This document shows, piece after piece, positions 25,428 through 34,908 of a DNA stretch of 64,000 nt; within the stretch, counting starts at the first letter, position 1; every line of letters begins with the position of its first letter. The notes under the pieces are model-generated. The model saw nothing but the letters and a program-made list of their open reading frames with translations. It did not search any database and had not been told where the DNA came from. Made by a program: the position numbers and the translations under genes. The DNA comes from JAJRRS01 sp965230275 (lineage in GTDB: Bacteria > Planctomycetota > Phycisphaerae > Phycisphaerales > Phycisphaeraceae), in the NCBI GenBank assembly GCA_965230275.1, contig CBDDKO010000002.1, forward strand, positions 1,612,001-1,676,000, read 5' to 3'.

Positions 25428-26173
25428 GGTTGCCTCGCTTGTGATTTCGGCCAGGGCTTGCGGACCAGGTCCAGCAGCAGGGCCGAGCTGACTTTGATGA
25501 GGTAAAACACGCCTTTGTGAAACGGGATGCTGGTGCGCCCGGCGGTGCGTTCGCGCATCACGACCGGTGTCTCGGCCACCTTGAACCCGGCGCGGTGCAG
25601 TAACAGGATGACTTCGGGCTCGGGGTAGTCCTCGGGGTACCAGGCGGCGAACGCCTGGATCACACGCCTGTTGGCGATGCGGAACCCGCTTGTGCAATCG
25701 GTGATGCGCAGGCCGGTCAAAAGGCGCAGCACGGTACGCAGCACGCTGATGCCGGCGGCGCGGGCGGCCGGGGGCGAGTAGTTCGGGTCATCTGAAAGGA
25801 AACGCGACCCGATGACCAGGTCGGCTTCGTGTTTACCAATCGCGCTGATGAGCTTGTGTGCTTCCTCGGCCGGGTGCTGCCCGTCGCCGTCGACCTGCAT
25901 CGCCAGGTCGTACCCGTGGATGAAAGCGTAGCGGTAGCCCGCCTGCATCGCGCCGCCGATCCCGAGGTTAAATGGCAGACGGATCACCGCAGCGCTCTCC
26001 GGTACAGCCGAGTGCGTCCCGTCAGTTGAGCCGTCATCGACGACCAGCACATCCGCCGCGGGGAGTTGTTCATGTAAACCCTCCACGACCCGGCCGACAC
26101 TACCCGCCTCGTTGTAGGCCGGGACGATCACCAGGCATCTGGGCTGGTCCGGGTTGTCGTGTATATGAGGCAT
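25424..26173 (-). CDS. DPM1-like polyprenyl-phosphate glycosyltransferase
   Basis: This 249-residue GT2 enzyme resembles dolichol-phosphate mannosyltransferase/GtrB, which load a sugar onto a polyprenyl phosphate. Motifs are LVIVPAYNEAGSVGRVVEGL, VLVVDDGSTDGT, LPFNLGIGGAMQAGYRYA and MQVDGDGQHPAEE. The C-terminal part has the family VMRERTAGRTSIPFHKGVF but no transmembrane helices of its own, consistent with reliance on the adjacent DUF2304 protein. ATG 26173 is preferred to the in-frame TTG at 26194. It is the first gene of the glycan operon. Its product could feed the GT-C enzyme at 9157-10797. Confidence 0.88.
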   Translation of the reverse strand: MPHIHDNPDQPRCLVIVPAYNEAGSVGRVVEGLHEQLPAADVLVVDDGSTDGTHSAVPESAAVIRLPFNLGIGGAMQAGYRYAFIHGYDLAMQVDGDGQHPAEEAHKLISAIGKHEADLVIGSRFLSDDPNYSPPAARAAGISVLRTVLRLLTGLRITDCTSGFRIANRRVIQAFAAWYPEDYPEPEVILLLHRAGFKVAETPVVMRERTAGRTSIPFHKGVFYLIKVSSALLLDLVRKPWPKSQARQP

Positions 26174-26197
26174 GGAAAGACATCGATCGATCAAATG

Positions 26198-26222
26198 AAA
26201 AACCCAGGGCTTTCGCCCTGGG
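26198..26222 (-). terminator. Intrinsic terminator of glyA
   Basis: CCCAGGGC (26203-26210), loop TTTC, GCCCTGGG (26215-26222). On the minus strand the stem is followed by TTTTTC. It lies 42 bp after the glyA stop and just upstream of the glycan operon. Confidence 0.85.
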
Positions 26223-26263
26223 CTATATGGTAATCATTGATCTGTGAGGTGTGGGCGATCCGC

Positions 26264-27553
26264 TCAGTGCGGCATGGGGAAGCGGCCACAGACGGCCTTG
26301 ACTTCCTCGCGTACCTGGCTGATCACGGCCTCGTCGCCTCGGCTGTCGATCACACGGTGCATCAGGTCGGCAACCATCGGCATGTCCGACTCGACCAGGC
26401 CGCGGGTCGTCAGCGCCGGGGTGCCCAGCCGGATCCCGCTGGTCTGGAACGGGCTGCGTTCGTCCTTGGGCACGGTGTTCTTGTTCACGATGATCCCGGC
26501 CTGCTCCAGCCAGAGCGCGGCGGACTTGCCGGTCAGTTCCGCATCGGTCTTGCGCAGGTCGATGACCATCAGGTGGTTCTCCGTGCCGTTGCTGGTCAGG
26601 GCGTAGCCGTGGTCCATCAGCGCCTTGGCGAGCGCGGCGGCGTTCTTGACGATCTGATCGCCGTAGGCCTTGAACTCGGGCTTGAGCGCCTCGCCGAAGG
26701 CGACGGCCTTGCCGGCGATGGCGTGCATCAAAGGCCCGCCCTGCGTGCCGGGGAACACGGCCTTGTCGATCTTCTTGGCGATGTCTTCGTCATTGGTCAG
26801 CACCAGGCCGCCGCGCGGGCCGCGGAGGGTCTTGTGCGTAGTGGTGGTGACGATGTCGCAATGCGGGAACGGCGAAGGGTGCGACCCGGCGGCGACGAGC
26901 CCGGCAATGTGGGCGATGTCCGCCATCAGGATCGCGCCGCAGGCGTCGGCGATCTCGCGGAACCTGGCGAAGTCGATGACGCGTGGGTAGGCCGAGTAGC
27001 CGGCGATCAGCAGCTTGGGCTTGTGCTCCATGCAGGCGGCGTGGATCGCGTCGTAGTCCAGGTGCCCGAACTTCGGGTCGTTCTCGTCGTAGATCAGCGG
27101 GTAGTGCACGGGCTTGAACCACTTGCCGGAGATGTTCACCGGCGAGCCGTGCGTCAGGTGCCCGCCTTCGGAGAGCACGATGCTGCAGAACGTATCGCCG
27201 GGCTCGAGCAGGGCGACGAACACGGCCATGTTGGCGTTCGCGCCGGAGTGAGGCTGGACGTTGGCGTACTTGCAGCCGAAGAGCTTGGTCACGCGGTCGA
27301 TGGCGAGCCGTTCGACGTCGTCGTAGTAGTCGCAGCCGGAGTAGTAGCGCTTGCCGGGGTAGCCCTCGCAGTACTTGTTGGTCATGCACGAGCCGGTGGC
27401 GGCCATGACGGCGGCGCTGGTGTGGTTCTCGCTGGCGATCAGCTCGAGCGTCTCGTCCTGGCGCTGCTGCTCCAGGCGGATGATCTCGGCGACCTGGGGA
27501 TCGGTGGCGGCGATCACATCGGATACGGGTACAGAATCGGTATGGGCGGTCAT
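26264..27553 (-). CDS. glyA: Serine hydroxymethyltransferase
   Basis: GlyA (429 residues) is the PLP enzyme interconverting serine and glycine with tetrahydrofolate, a main source of one-carbon units. The PLP lysine lies in VTTTTHKTLRGPRGG. Other family blocks are ELIASENHTSAAVMAA, SCMTNKYCEGYPGKRYYSGC and VQPHSGANANMAVF. ATG 27553 has GGAG 7 nt upstream (TTTGGAGCCCC), so the adjacent TTG at 27556 is not needed. Length and motifs are normal. It is monocistronic with a strong terminator downstream. Confidence 0.96.
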   Translation of the reverse strand: MTAHTDSVPVSDVIAATDPQVAEIIRLEQQRQDETLELIASENHTSAAVMAATGSCMTNKYCEGYPGKRYYSGCDYYDDVERLAIDRVTKLFGCKYANVQPHSGANANMAVFVALLEPGDTFCSIVLSEGGHLTHGSPVNISGKWFKPVHYPLIYDENDPKFGHLDYDAIHAACMEHKPKLLIAGYSAYPRVIDFARFREIADACGAILMADIAHIAGLVAAGSHPSPFPHCDIVTTTTHKTLRGPRGGLVLTNDEDIAKKIDKAVFPGTQGGPLMHAIAGKAVAFGEALKPEFKAYGDQIVKNAAALAKALMDHGYALTSNGTENHLMVIDLRKTDAELTGKSAALWLEQAGIIVNKNTVPKDERSPFQTSGIRLGTPALTTRGLVESDMPMVADLMHRVIDSRGDEAVISQVREEVKAVCGRFPMPH

Positions 27554-27608
27554 CAAGGGGCTCCAAATGGAAGGTTCAGGGGCATCCTAGCCGCTGCGCG
27601 TGGCCGGT

Positions 27609-30600
27609 TCAATCAGCCGACGTGACGCCCTTGATCACGAGCGTTCGGCCCGCTGTCCCCAGCAGCAGCGCCCCATCGACCAGGGTCCCGTCGTCGGGCC
27701 CGAGCCACTGCTGCAGCTCGGATAACGGCACTTCCTGCTCGATCACACCGGTGTGCCGGTCGAGCAGGTACAGCTGGAAGCCGGCGGCTTCGATCTGCTG
27801 CCGGGCCTGCCGGAGGATGTCTTCAAGCGCCTGATCCACCTCGGGCCGAGGCGGGTTGATGCCGAGTTGCGGCAGGTTGGGCATCTGCCTGGGCGGTGTC
27901 CCGCTGACGATCAGGGCGTAACGCTCGCTGACGTGCAGTTGCTGGATGTGCCCGTTCGCCGCACAGATCGCGTCGGACCAGCTGAGATGGCCGGATGGGT
28001 CCAGGCTCAACGCCTGCATGTGTGTCGCGACATACCAGGATTCGGGTGTGTGCATCGGATTGAACAGCTCCACCCGGCCCGGCACGGATCGGACCGGCAG
28101 GTGATTCACGATGCGCCCACTGTCCACGTCGATCACCTGCGCCGCCCCGGCCTGGCTGCGCTGCTCCGCGGCGATCAACAGCCCGCCTCCGAGTGTGTAG
28201 CGCGCCCACAGGTTGCTCCGGCTGGTCGAGTCCGTCCGCCACTGCGTCAGCCCCGTGGTGATGTCATGAGCCGATAGGCTCCCCGGGATCGCACTGACCA
28301 GCAGGCCGTTGTCCGCAAACCCGAGCCAGGCGGGGACCTTTTCGGTCTGGATCACGGTCTGGTGTTGTTCACCGGTCAAGGGGTCAAGCAGTGTGACAAT
28401 GCCGTGCTGCGCCGCGGTGTCTGCCCAACTCGCCCCGCCCAGCGCCACCAAGCCGTCGCCTATAGCTAGCGACGTCAGGCTGTCCGCCTGCCCGAGCAGG
28501 CTCCACCGGACCCGGCCCGTGTCTCGATCGATACACGCGGCCCGGCCCAGGTCATCAGCAAGCACGATCGATGTCAGGTCTACCGCCCAGAGCAGGCCGT
28601 CGTCCGGTGCGCGGGGGCTTGTCGTCCGGCGGACGGACACGCCGCCCAATATCTGCATGAACTGTCGCTGCTGACGCGTGCGCCTTTCTTCCTGCGCTTC
28701 CGGATCGCCCGCCTGATTCAGCACAGCCCCGTAATTGATCGGCTGCCACAGCTGTTCCCCGGTCTGGCTGTCCATCGCGCCGAGTGTCTTATCCGTGGAC
28801 GACCACCACAACACCTGCCTGCCGTCCGCCGCCAGGACACGCATGTCCCCGACCGGGACCGGCTTTCGCCACAGCGGCTCCAACCCCGGTGCCGACAACA
28901 TCCTTATCTCACCGCCATCAGACATCAGGACACGGTCATGCAGTCCCTCGGCCCCGACGACCCGTGTCTTCGCACGCATCGGCTGACCTTCGATCCAAGC
29001 GGGCTCGGACACCGATCGGCTGAACGAGGGCAGACGCTGCGACGTGTACAGCAGTTCACCTAGTTGCGCCAACCATTGCTCGGCCGTCACCGGCACACCT
29101 TCATCCGACAGCAGCAACCCCGGGTGCTCCCGCTTAACGCGACGCAGCCAGTGCCGCGCCAGCTCCGGCCGATCCAGCGACAGGTGCACACGCACGATCC
29201 GCCCCGCGATCTGAGACAGGTCAGCTTCATCCGCGCTATCCAGGTAGACCGCCTGCAGCTGTCTAAGCGCTGAAGCCACGTCACCGGCATCGAGTGCTCG
29301 GTCCGCCGCGTATTGACGTGCACGGTTCACACTCAGCGCCAACGGGTAACGGTCGGCGAGCGCAACGTACGGCGCCGCTGTCTGCTCACCTGTCCCGACG
29401 AGTTGCTGCAGCTCGTGCTCAGCGAGCAGATCGTATGCCTGATACACACCCCGGCCGTGCGCCAGGATCAGGTCCTTGACCCGGCGTCGCGCCTCCAGCC
29501 CCGCCAGCCGAGAACGCCGGCCCACGGTGTAGAGCACCGAGGCGAGGCTTGGATCCGCCAGCACCGCCTGGTAATGCTCGACCGCCCGGCCGGGATCGCC
29601 CAGTTCCACCAGGTGATGTGCACGGGTCAGCTGATACGCCGCTTCCTGATCCGGCCCGGTCACCGTCGTCGCCATGCGGTCAAGAAGCTCGCCGCGCATC
29701 GAAAGATCCGACATCTGTTCTGACGTCGTAAAGTCGTACAGCATGCCGAACACCATCGGTTGGCGATCGTCGGGCAGGTCGGGCTCGGCGAAGGGATGCG
29801 CCAATGCCCCGAGCGCCAGGTCGATGCCCCGCAAGAGTTCAGCCTCTCTGCCAGTGCGTAGCGCCAACCTCGCCAGCGCCATCCCCGGCCGTGGGTTGGC
29901 CGGTGTCTGCTCAGCCAGGCCCAGTAGATGATCTTCCGCCACCTGCCAGTCGGTATAGGCAAGTAGATCGGCCGTCGTCGCGACCAGCACCTGGCCTGAA
30001 GCCAAAGCGACGTGCCCCGGCGCCGTCGTCGGCACATCCGCCAGGACGTCGCCGTCGTGATGACTAAGCGCGATCAACCTGCGGTCCGTCGTGAACACAA
30101 CAACGCCATGGCTCGTTGATCCGTCACTTTCATGTGCAGCCCCCACCGCCGGCCGGCCGCGCACAACGCCGTAGCGTTCCGCATCCAATGGCTTGTGCCA
30201 GACCGTCTCCAGCGTCGCGCCGTCGAACAGACTCACGCCCACCCCGCCGATCGCCAGCACATCGTCACCCGCCGTGTAACACGCCCTGACACCCCGCCAC
30301 CGATCCGCTTCCAGCACACGCTCGACGCTGCCGGTCTGCTTATCTAAAAGAATGTAGCCCTGCCCCGACCCGACCGGCGGCACCAGCAGCCCCGCCGAAG
30401 TCACCACCGGGTCCGGTTCATCTCTGATTGTGCGGACGCCGCGCGTCATCGTGGCGTCCACCGTCCCGGCGTCCGGCAAGACCGTCACCCAGCGCATCGT
30501 CCCCGTTCGGCCGTCCATCGCCAGCACCGTCCCGCGGTTGTCACTGACATACACACGCCCCGCGTGCACCACCATCCGCGCCGCCGGCCCGAGGCTGTAA

Positions 30601-31976
30601 TGTGTTTGGCTCGAACTGCTGGATAGATGTCGCCGCCAGGCCAACGACCCATCCGCCTGATCCACCGCGGTCAGATACACATCATGCAACCCCGAGACAC
30701 GCACACGCTTAACCAGCGTGTACAGCCGCCCCCCACCGGCGACAGGCGTGCCGTCAAAGGCCGCGTTATGCAGCGAAGGGTCCAGATCGCCCGGTTCAAT
30801 CCGCCAACGCTCTTCGCCGTTTTCGATCTGCACCGCGACCAACGACACCCCGCCGCCGCTTTGTCCGCGGGCCGTCCGGTTCGGGTTCAGCCAGCCCAAC
30901 AAGCCGTACACCAACTCACCCTCGACGCACACGCCGCGCGGCTCGATCGTCATGGCCCGGGGCACACGCAGCCCCGGCGTCGGCTCTTTGGCATCTGCCT
31001 CACGCACGAACCACTGCCGCCAGCCCGACGCGCGGTCGTACGCGATCATGCCATCGCCCAGGTTCAGGATCACGCGGTCGCTCGCCACCACCGGCCGGGT
31101 ACGCAGCGTCGCACGATCCCCCGGCATGGTGCGTACCTCGATGCGCTGACCGATGTCCGCCCATAATGCACCAAGCAGGTCTGCCTCCCAAAGCGGCTTG
31201 TCATAGTCACCCGGCAAAGACGAAGCCGAAACCGTTGACGCCCCAGCGGCCTGCAGACGCAGCGGTGGATGCACCCTGTGTATCAACGCTTCGAGTTCGT
31301 CATACGCATCCGTGGCCCCCAACTCTTTCAACGCTTGAAGATGCGTTGCGTACGCAGACTGATCGCCAAGCAGCAGCGACGCCACGCCGCGCAGCAGGTG
31401 GTAGCGCCCACGTTCTTCCGGCAGGTCCGGATGGCCGCCTAATTCATCCAGCACACCCGAGGCGTCCCCGCCTTCAGCCCGTTCCAGATGATGCGAACCC
31501 AACGCCAGCCCGGCGTCGAGACCCGCCCGCGTCAACGTGTACTGCGACAGCACATCACGCAGCGCCTCAGCATCCACCGGTCGGTCCGACGTCGGCATCG
31601 CCTCGGCCGCCAGACGCGCCGCCTTCGCGCCGAACAACGATCGGTACGCCGACAACAGGTCAGCATCGTCGCGGAGCGTCTGACGCACCCACAGCAAACC
31701 ATCGACGTACGACGACTCGCTCACCTGCATCAGCTTGTGCGGGTATGTGTCAACGATCTCCTGAAGCTTCTGTGCCGCCTGCACATACTCGCCCGCGTCG
31801 CGAAGCTCCAACGCCTCCACGGCCAGGTCCTGTGCAGCTGGCGAGTCTTCGACGTAGATCGGCCGCTGGACCTGCCGTGTCGCCGGCCCCGGAGCGACCT
31901 GCCCCACGACACATATCGGCAACGCGATCAGCAACAAACCCGCCGCCCGCAAGCATCGTTCACGCATTCGCCTCAT
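27609..31976 (-). CDS. Very large secreted PQQ-like beta-propeller/TPR protein
   Basis: This 1455-residue protein has an N-terminal signal peptide (LRAAGLLLIALPICVVGQ, likely cut near residue 26). A helical TPR-like part runs to about residue 270. A first set of BamB/PQQ-type propeller blades covers about 275-690 (VVASDRVILNLGDGMIAYDR, VYVSDNRGTVLAMDGRTGTM). A second TPR-like helical section covers about 700-1010, and a second propeller about 1040-1400 (GRAACIDRDTGRVRWSLLG). It is presumably periplasmic and may scaffold envelope proteins; no PQQ dehydrogenase residues are apparent. Its only likely promoter is TAGAAT 6 nt before the ATG. It is divergent from a PfkB kinase gene. Confidence 0.82.
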   Translation of the reverse strand: MRRMRERCLRAAGLLLIALPICVVGQVAPGPATRQVQRPIYVEDSPAAQDLAVEALELRDAGEYVQAAQKLQEIVDTYPHKLMQVSESSYVDGLLWVRQTLRDDADLLSAYRSLFGAKAARLAAEAMPTSDRPVDAEALRDVLSQYTLTRAGLDAGLALGSHHLERAEGGDASGVLDELGGHPDLPEERGRYHLLRGVASLLLGDQSAYATHLQALKELGATDAYDELEALIHRVHPPLRLQAAGASTVSASSLPGDYDKPLWEADLLGALWADIGQRIEVRTMPGDRATLRTRPVVASDRVILNLGDGMIAYDRASGWRQWFVREADAKEPTPGLRVPRAMTIEPRGVCVEGELVYGLLGWLNPNRTARGQSGGGVSLVAVQIENGEERWRIEPGDLDPSLHNAAFDGTPVAGGGRLYTLVKRVRVSGLHDVYLTAVDQADGSLAWRRHLSSSSSQTHYSLGPAARMVVHAGRVYVSDNRGTVLAMDGRTGTMRWVTVLPDAGTVDATMTRGVRTIRDEPDPVVTSAGLLVPPVGSGQGYILLDKQTGSVERVLEADRWRGVRACYTAGDDVLAIGGVGVSLFDGATLETVWHKPLDAERYGVVRGRPAVGAAHESDGSTSHGVVVFTTDRRLIALSHHDGDVLADVPTTAPGHVALASGQVLVATTADLLAYTDWQVAEDHLLGLAEQTPANPRPGMALARLALRTGREAELLRGIDLALGALAHPFAEPDLPDDRQPMVFGMLYDFTTSEQMSDLSMRGELLDRMATTVTGPDQEAAYQLTRAHHLVELGDPGRAVEHYQAVLADPSLASVLYTVGRRSRLAGLEARRRVKDLILAHGRGVYQAYDLLAEHELQQLVGTGEQTAAPYVALADRYPLALSVNRARQYAADRALDAGDVASALRQLQAVYLDSADEADLSQIAGRIVRVHLSLDRPELARHWLRRVKREHPGLLLSDEGVPVTAEQWLAQLGELLYTSQRLPSFSRSVSEPAWIEGQPMRAKTRVVGAEGLHDRVLMSDGGEIRMLSAPGLEPLWRKPVPVGDMRVLAADGRQVLWWSSTDKTLGAMDSQTGEQLWQPINYGAVLNQAGDPEAQEERRTRQQRQFMQILGGVSVRRTTSPRAPDDGLLWAVDLTSIVLADDLGRAACIDRDTGRVRWSLLGQADSLTSLAIGDGLVALGGASWADTAAQHGIVTLLDPLTGEQHQTVIQTEKVPAWLGFADNGLLVSAIPGSLSAHDITTGLTQWRTDSTSRSNLWARYTLGGGLLIAAEQRSQAGAAQVIDVDSGRIVNHLPVRSVPGRVELFNPMHTPESWYVATHMQALSLDPSGHLSWSDAICAANGHIQQLHVSERYALIVSGTPPRQMPNLPQLGINPPRPEVDQALEDILRQARQQIEAAGFQLYLLDRHTGVIEQEVPLSELQQWLGPDDGTLVDGALLLGTAGRTLVIKGVTSAD

Positions 31977-31982
31977 GACACG

Positions 31983-31988
31983 ATTCTA
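31983..31988 (-). promoter_or_regulatory. -10 box of a likely leaderless transcript (propeller protein)
   Basis: Minus strand: TAGAAT, CGTGTC (6 nt), ATG at 31976. No Shine-Dalgarno site is present. Confidence 0.55.
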
Positions 31989-32028
31989 GGCCCACCCACC
32001 GGTTAACGCACGACTCATCCCGTGACGA

Positions 32029-32034
32029 TAAAAT
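32029..32034 (+). promoter_or_regulatory. -10 box of a likely leaderless transcript (PfkB kinase 32041)
   Basis: TAAAAT, CAGGAC (6 nt), ATG 32041. The divergent gene on the other strand has the same arrangement, so two leaderless promoters would sit back to back in 64 bp. Confidence 0.55.
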
Positions 32035-32040
32035 CAGGAC

Positions 32041-32955
32041 ATGAGCACGCCATTTACCATCGTCGGCATCGGGGAGGCTCTTTTCGACTTCCTCGACGGC
32101 CAGCAACACCCCGGCGGCGCACCCCTGAACGTCGCCATCCACGCACACCAGCTCGGTCAAAGCCACAGCGGACGCGGCGTCCTGGTCAGCCGGGTCGGGC
32201 AGGATGCGCTCGGCGAGCAGATCACCGGCCTGCTCGAATCCCAAGGCATGACCACCGACTACCTCCAGACCGATCCCGACAACCCCACCGGCCGGGTCTA
32301 CGTCGAGCAGGACGCGGACGGCGAACCCAGCTACGAGATCATTGAGAACACCGCCTGGGACCTGCTCCAGTACGACCCGGACATGGACCCGCTCGCGCTG
32401 GCCTGCCAGGGATTGTGCTTCGGCAGCCTCGCCCAACGGCACGCCCAGTCCCGCAACAGCATCTACCGCTTCGTCGAGACCAGCCGGGCCCGCTACAAGA
32501 TGTTCGACGTCAACCTCCGCGAACCGTTCTACGACCGCCAGCACGTCACGCGCAGCTGTGAGTTGGCGACCGTGATCAAGCTCAACATCGCCGAGTTGGG
32601 CACGCTCAGCACGATGCTATCGCTCGGAGACGGGCCGGCGGACAGCCAGACCGAGCAGCTGATCAAGCAGTTCGACCTGCGGTTGGTCGTGCTGACGCGT
32701 GGCCAGGCGGGGACGGTGATCTACTCCCCGAACGGCCGGGCCGAGGGTGAACCCGCCCCTTATGCCCCGGCCGAGGGCGCGGACCCGGTCGGTGCGGGCG
32801 ATGCCTGTGCCGCCGCCGTGCTGGTCGGCAAGACCCTGCGGATGAACAACGAGGCCGTCGCCACCCTCGCCAACCACGTCGGGGCCTACGTCGCCGGCCA
32901 ACCCGGGGCGACGCCAAAACTACCCGATGACCTGCTTGCCCGACTGCATGTATAA
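32041..32955 (+). CDS. PfkB-family carbohydrate kinase (fructokinase-like)
   Basis: This 304-residue ribokinase/PfkB kinase would phosphorylate a sugar with ATP. The N-terminal signature GGAPLNVAIHAHQLGQ resembles fructokinases, and the second signature with the catalytic base is DPVGAGDACAAAVLVGK. The middle has TDYLQTDPDNPTGRVYVE, the lid/sugar-binding region. The substrate is likely fructose or a related hexose but is not certain. Length is normal. It is not in an operon with catabolic genes; asd follows after 160 bp that hold a heptamer tract and a promoter. Confidence 0.85.
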   Translation: MSTPFTIVGIGEALFDFLDGQQHPGGAPLNVAIHAHQLGQSHSGRGVLVSRVGQDALGEQITGLLESQGMTTDYLQTDPDNPTGRVYVEQDADGEPSYEIIENTAWDLLQYDPDMDPLALACQGLCFGSLAQRHAQSRNSIYRFVETSRARYKMFDVNLREPFYDRQHVTRSCELATVIKLNIAELGTLSTMLSLGDGPADSQTEQLIKQFDLRLVVLTRGQAGTVIYSPNGRAEGEPAPYAPAEGADPVGAGDACAAAVLVGKTLRMNNEAVATLANHVGAYVAGQPGATPKLPDDLLARLHV

Positions 32956-33015
32956 ACGGCGTTCCGAGCCGCCGTGCCCCCACGGTGGTCCGCGTCGAGG
33001 GCGACGCGGCTCTGA

Positions 33016-33053
33016 CCAGCCACGAGCCACCAGCCACCCATCACCAGCCACCA
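33016..33053 (+). repeat. Heptamer tandem tract upstream of asd
   Basis: AGCCA words start at 33018, 33025, 33032 and 33046, with a degenerate unit at 33039, so the period is 7 bp. The tract ends 3 bp before the asd -10 box. Confidence 0.75.
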
Positions 33054-33056
33054 CGC

Positions 33057-33062
33057 TATAAT
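33057..33062 (+). promoter_or_regulatory. -10 box of the asd promoter
   Basis: A perfect TATAAT; the position of a -35 falls within the heptamer tract and shows no TTGACA. It leaves a leader of about 45 nt with a GGAG ribosome site at 33102-33106. Confidence 0.5.
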
Positions 33063-33115
33063 GCCCGGCTCGGCGGTACGTGCCGCCGGCAACCCGTAAT
33101 TTGGAGAAACAAACC

Positions 33116-34198
33116 ATGTCGTCCTCTGCCCAGTCGTCCGGCCTCGCAGGCCAAGGTTCGTCTACCCGCCAAAGCGCTCCCGTTGTCGCCATCGCCGGCG
33201 TCACCGGTGCCGTCGGGCAGGAGTTCCTCACCCTGCTCGCCGAACGTGACTTCCCCATCGCTGACCTCAAGATGCTGGCCTCCTCGCGGAGCGCCGGGAA
33301 GACCATCGACTTCAAGGGCAAGACCTACACCGTGGAAGAACTGACCGAAGACAGCTTCGCCGGCGTGGACCTGGCGCTGTTCTCAGCAGGCGGTTCGCAG
33401 AGCAAGAAGTTCGCCCCCGCCGCCAGCGCGGCCGGCGCGACCGTCGTCGACAACTCGTCCGCCTTCCGCATGACCGACGGCATCCCGCTGGTCGTGCCCG
33501 AGGTCAACCCCGAAGCGATCCAGGGGATCGAGCTGGGCAAGGGCGGGATCATCGCCAACCCCAACTGCTCGACCATCATCATGCTCATGGCTGTCAACCC
33601 GCTGCACCAGGCCAAGGGCGTGAAGCGCATGGTCGTCAGCACCTACCAGGCCGCCAGTGGCGCCGGCGCGGCCGCCATGGCCGAGCTCGAGCAGCAGACC
33701 CGCGACGTCCTGGCCGGCGACCCAGTTACCATGGACATCTTCCCGTTCCAGTACGCCTTCAACCTCTTCAGCCACAACTCCCCCATGCAGGACAACGGCT
33801 ACAACCAGGAAGAGCTGAAGATGGTCCACGAGACGCACAAGATCTGGGGTCAAGATGGCGATGCGAAAACCGCCGTCACCGCGACCTGCATCCGCGTCCC
33901 GGTCATGCGGGCCCACGCCGAGAGCATCAACCTGACTTTCGATCAGCCGATCACAGAAGACGAAGCGATCGCGCTGCTTGAGAACGCCCCGGGTGTGTCG
34001 CTGATCAACGACCGGGCCAGCAATACGTTCCCGACCCCGCTGGACGCCTCGGACAAGGACGACGTCTTCGTCGGCCGTATCCGCAGCGACATCAGCCAGC
34101 CCGAGGGCAATGGCCTGGACCTGTTCTGCTGCGGCGACCAGATCCGCAAGGGCGCGGCGCTCAACGCCATCCAGATCGCCGAGTTGCTGCTGAAGTAA
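33116..34198 (+). CDS. asd: Aspartate-semialdehyde dehydrogenase
   Basis: Asd (360 residues) reduces aspartyl phosphate to aspartate semialdehyde with NADPH, on the route to lysine, threonine, methionine and diaminopimelate. Motifs: Rossmann AIAGVTGAVGQEFLTLL, LFSAGGSQSKKFA, active-site cysteine in IIANPNCSTII, and the histidine in RVPVMRAHAESI. ATG 33116 is chosen for its GGAG site (TTTGGAGAAACAAACC) even though the frame is open from 33080. The first 20 residues are a Ser/Gln-rich extension before the conserved core. A strong hairpin terminator follows 45 bp after the stop. Confidence 0.95.
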   Translation: MSSSAQSSGLAGQGSSTRQSAPVVAIAGVTGAVGQEFLTLLAERDFPIADLKMLASSRSAGKTIDFKGKTYTVEELTEDSFAGVDLALFSAGGSQSKKFAPAASAAGATVVDNSSAFRMTDGIPLVVPEVNPEAIQGIELGKGGIIANPNCSTIIMLMAVNPLHQAKGVKRMVVSTYQAASGAGAAAMAELEQQTRDVLAGDPVTMDIFPFQYAFNLFSHNSPMQDNGYNQEELKMVHETHKIWGQDGDAKTAVTATCIRVPVMRAHAESINLTFDQPITEDEAIALLENAPGVSLINDRASNTFPTPLDASDKDDVFVGRIRSDISQPEGNGLDLFCCGDQIRKGAALNAIQIAELLLK

Positions 34199-34243
34199 CC
34201 CCCGGAAGCATCACGAACTGCATCTCACAACATTGCAACCCCT

Positions 34244-34277
34244 AAGCCCACGTTCACCGAACGTGGGCTTTTTCTTT
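34244..34277 (+). terminator. Intrinsic terminator of asd (AAGCCCACG family)
   Basis: AAGCCCACGTT (34244-34254), loop CACCG, AACGTGGGCTT (34260-34270), then TTTCTTT. The stem core AAGCCCACG is shared with hairpins at 37269 and 60506. Confidence 0.9.
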
Positions 34278-34281
34278 GGGT

Positions 34282-34287
34282 TACCAT
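34282..34287 (+). promoter_or_regulatory. -10 box of a likely leaderless transcript (34294 gene)
   Basis: TACCAT, ACCTGC (6 nt), ATG 34294. It follows directly on the asd terminator, as expected for a new transcription unit. Confidence 0.45.
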
Positions 34288-34293
34288 ACCTGC

Positions 34294-34848
34294 ATGCCGG
34301 CAACGATCGCACGATTGCTGATGTGTTTCGGGGTGTTGACGGGGGCCGTCATCATCTACTTCGTTGGCTTCATCGCGTTAGAGAGACACATATCTGACGA
34401 CACCGCCTTGATTGTGGCGGGGTCCATATCCTGCGTGTTCTTTGCGGGCGGCTGGGTGGTGATCTGGATGAAGATGGTGCAATGGACCTCCAGGCGTGTG
34501 GGATGGACGGTAGGCGTGGTCATCATCAGTCTGATCGTGGCGGGTCTGTTTTACGGGCTGATGCCGTTGATCGTGCGTTACTCGGCCCATGAACTGGGGA
34601 TCTTCGTCGGCTCAATGGCCTGGGCGATGAGTTGGCTGATCGGCACATCGATCATCTGGCAAGAAAACTCGCGGGAACGCGGCGAACGCCTCCGACAGCT
34701 GGGCATCCACGCCGTCGCCTGCCCGGACTGCGGGTACAACCTCACCGGCCTGAAGGAAGCCAAGTGCCCGGAATGCGGCGCGGCTTACACGCTGGACCAG
34801 CTTTATGCCTCGATCGCCGAGCAACGGGCCGAACTCGGCGGAGAATAA
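34294..34848 (+). CDS. Four-helix membrane protein with C-terminal zinc ribbon
   Basis: This 184-residue protein has four hydrophobic helices (starting LLMCFGVLTGAVIIYFVGF) and a cytosolic tail with a zinc ribbon, CPDCGYNLTGLKEAKCPECG (residues about 148-167). Such CPxCGYxLxGL ribbons on small membrane proteins are common in Phycisphaerae and support the taxonomic guess. The function is unknown; the tail may bind another protein or nucleic acid. ATG 34294 is used rather than the in-frame TTG at 34276, which overlaps the asd terminator. Confidence 0.72.
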   Translation: MPATIARLLMCFGVLTGAVIIYFVGFIALERHISDDTALIVAGSISCVFFAGGWVVIWMKMVQWTSRRVGWTVGVVIISLIVAGLFYGLMPLIVRYSAHELGIFVGSMAWAMSWLIGTSIIWQENSRERGERLRQLGIHAVACPDCGYNLTGLKEAKCPECGAAYTLDQLYASIAEQRAELGGE

Positions 34849-34908
34849 ACCGTACTAACGCCAAGCGTGCCTTTCGATCCAATCCCACCCCCAACCGGGA
34901 GCCCCACC

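Noticed and set aside
26237..27625. Open frame of 462 codons antisense to glyA
   Set aside because: Val/Gly/Asp-rich low-complexity translation with no motif; the opposite strand is a complete glyA.
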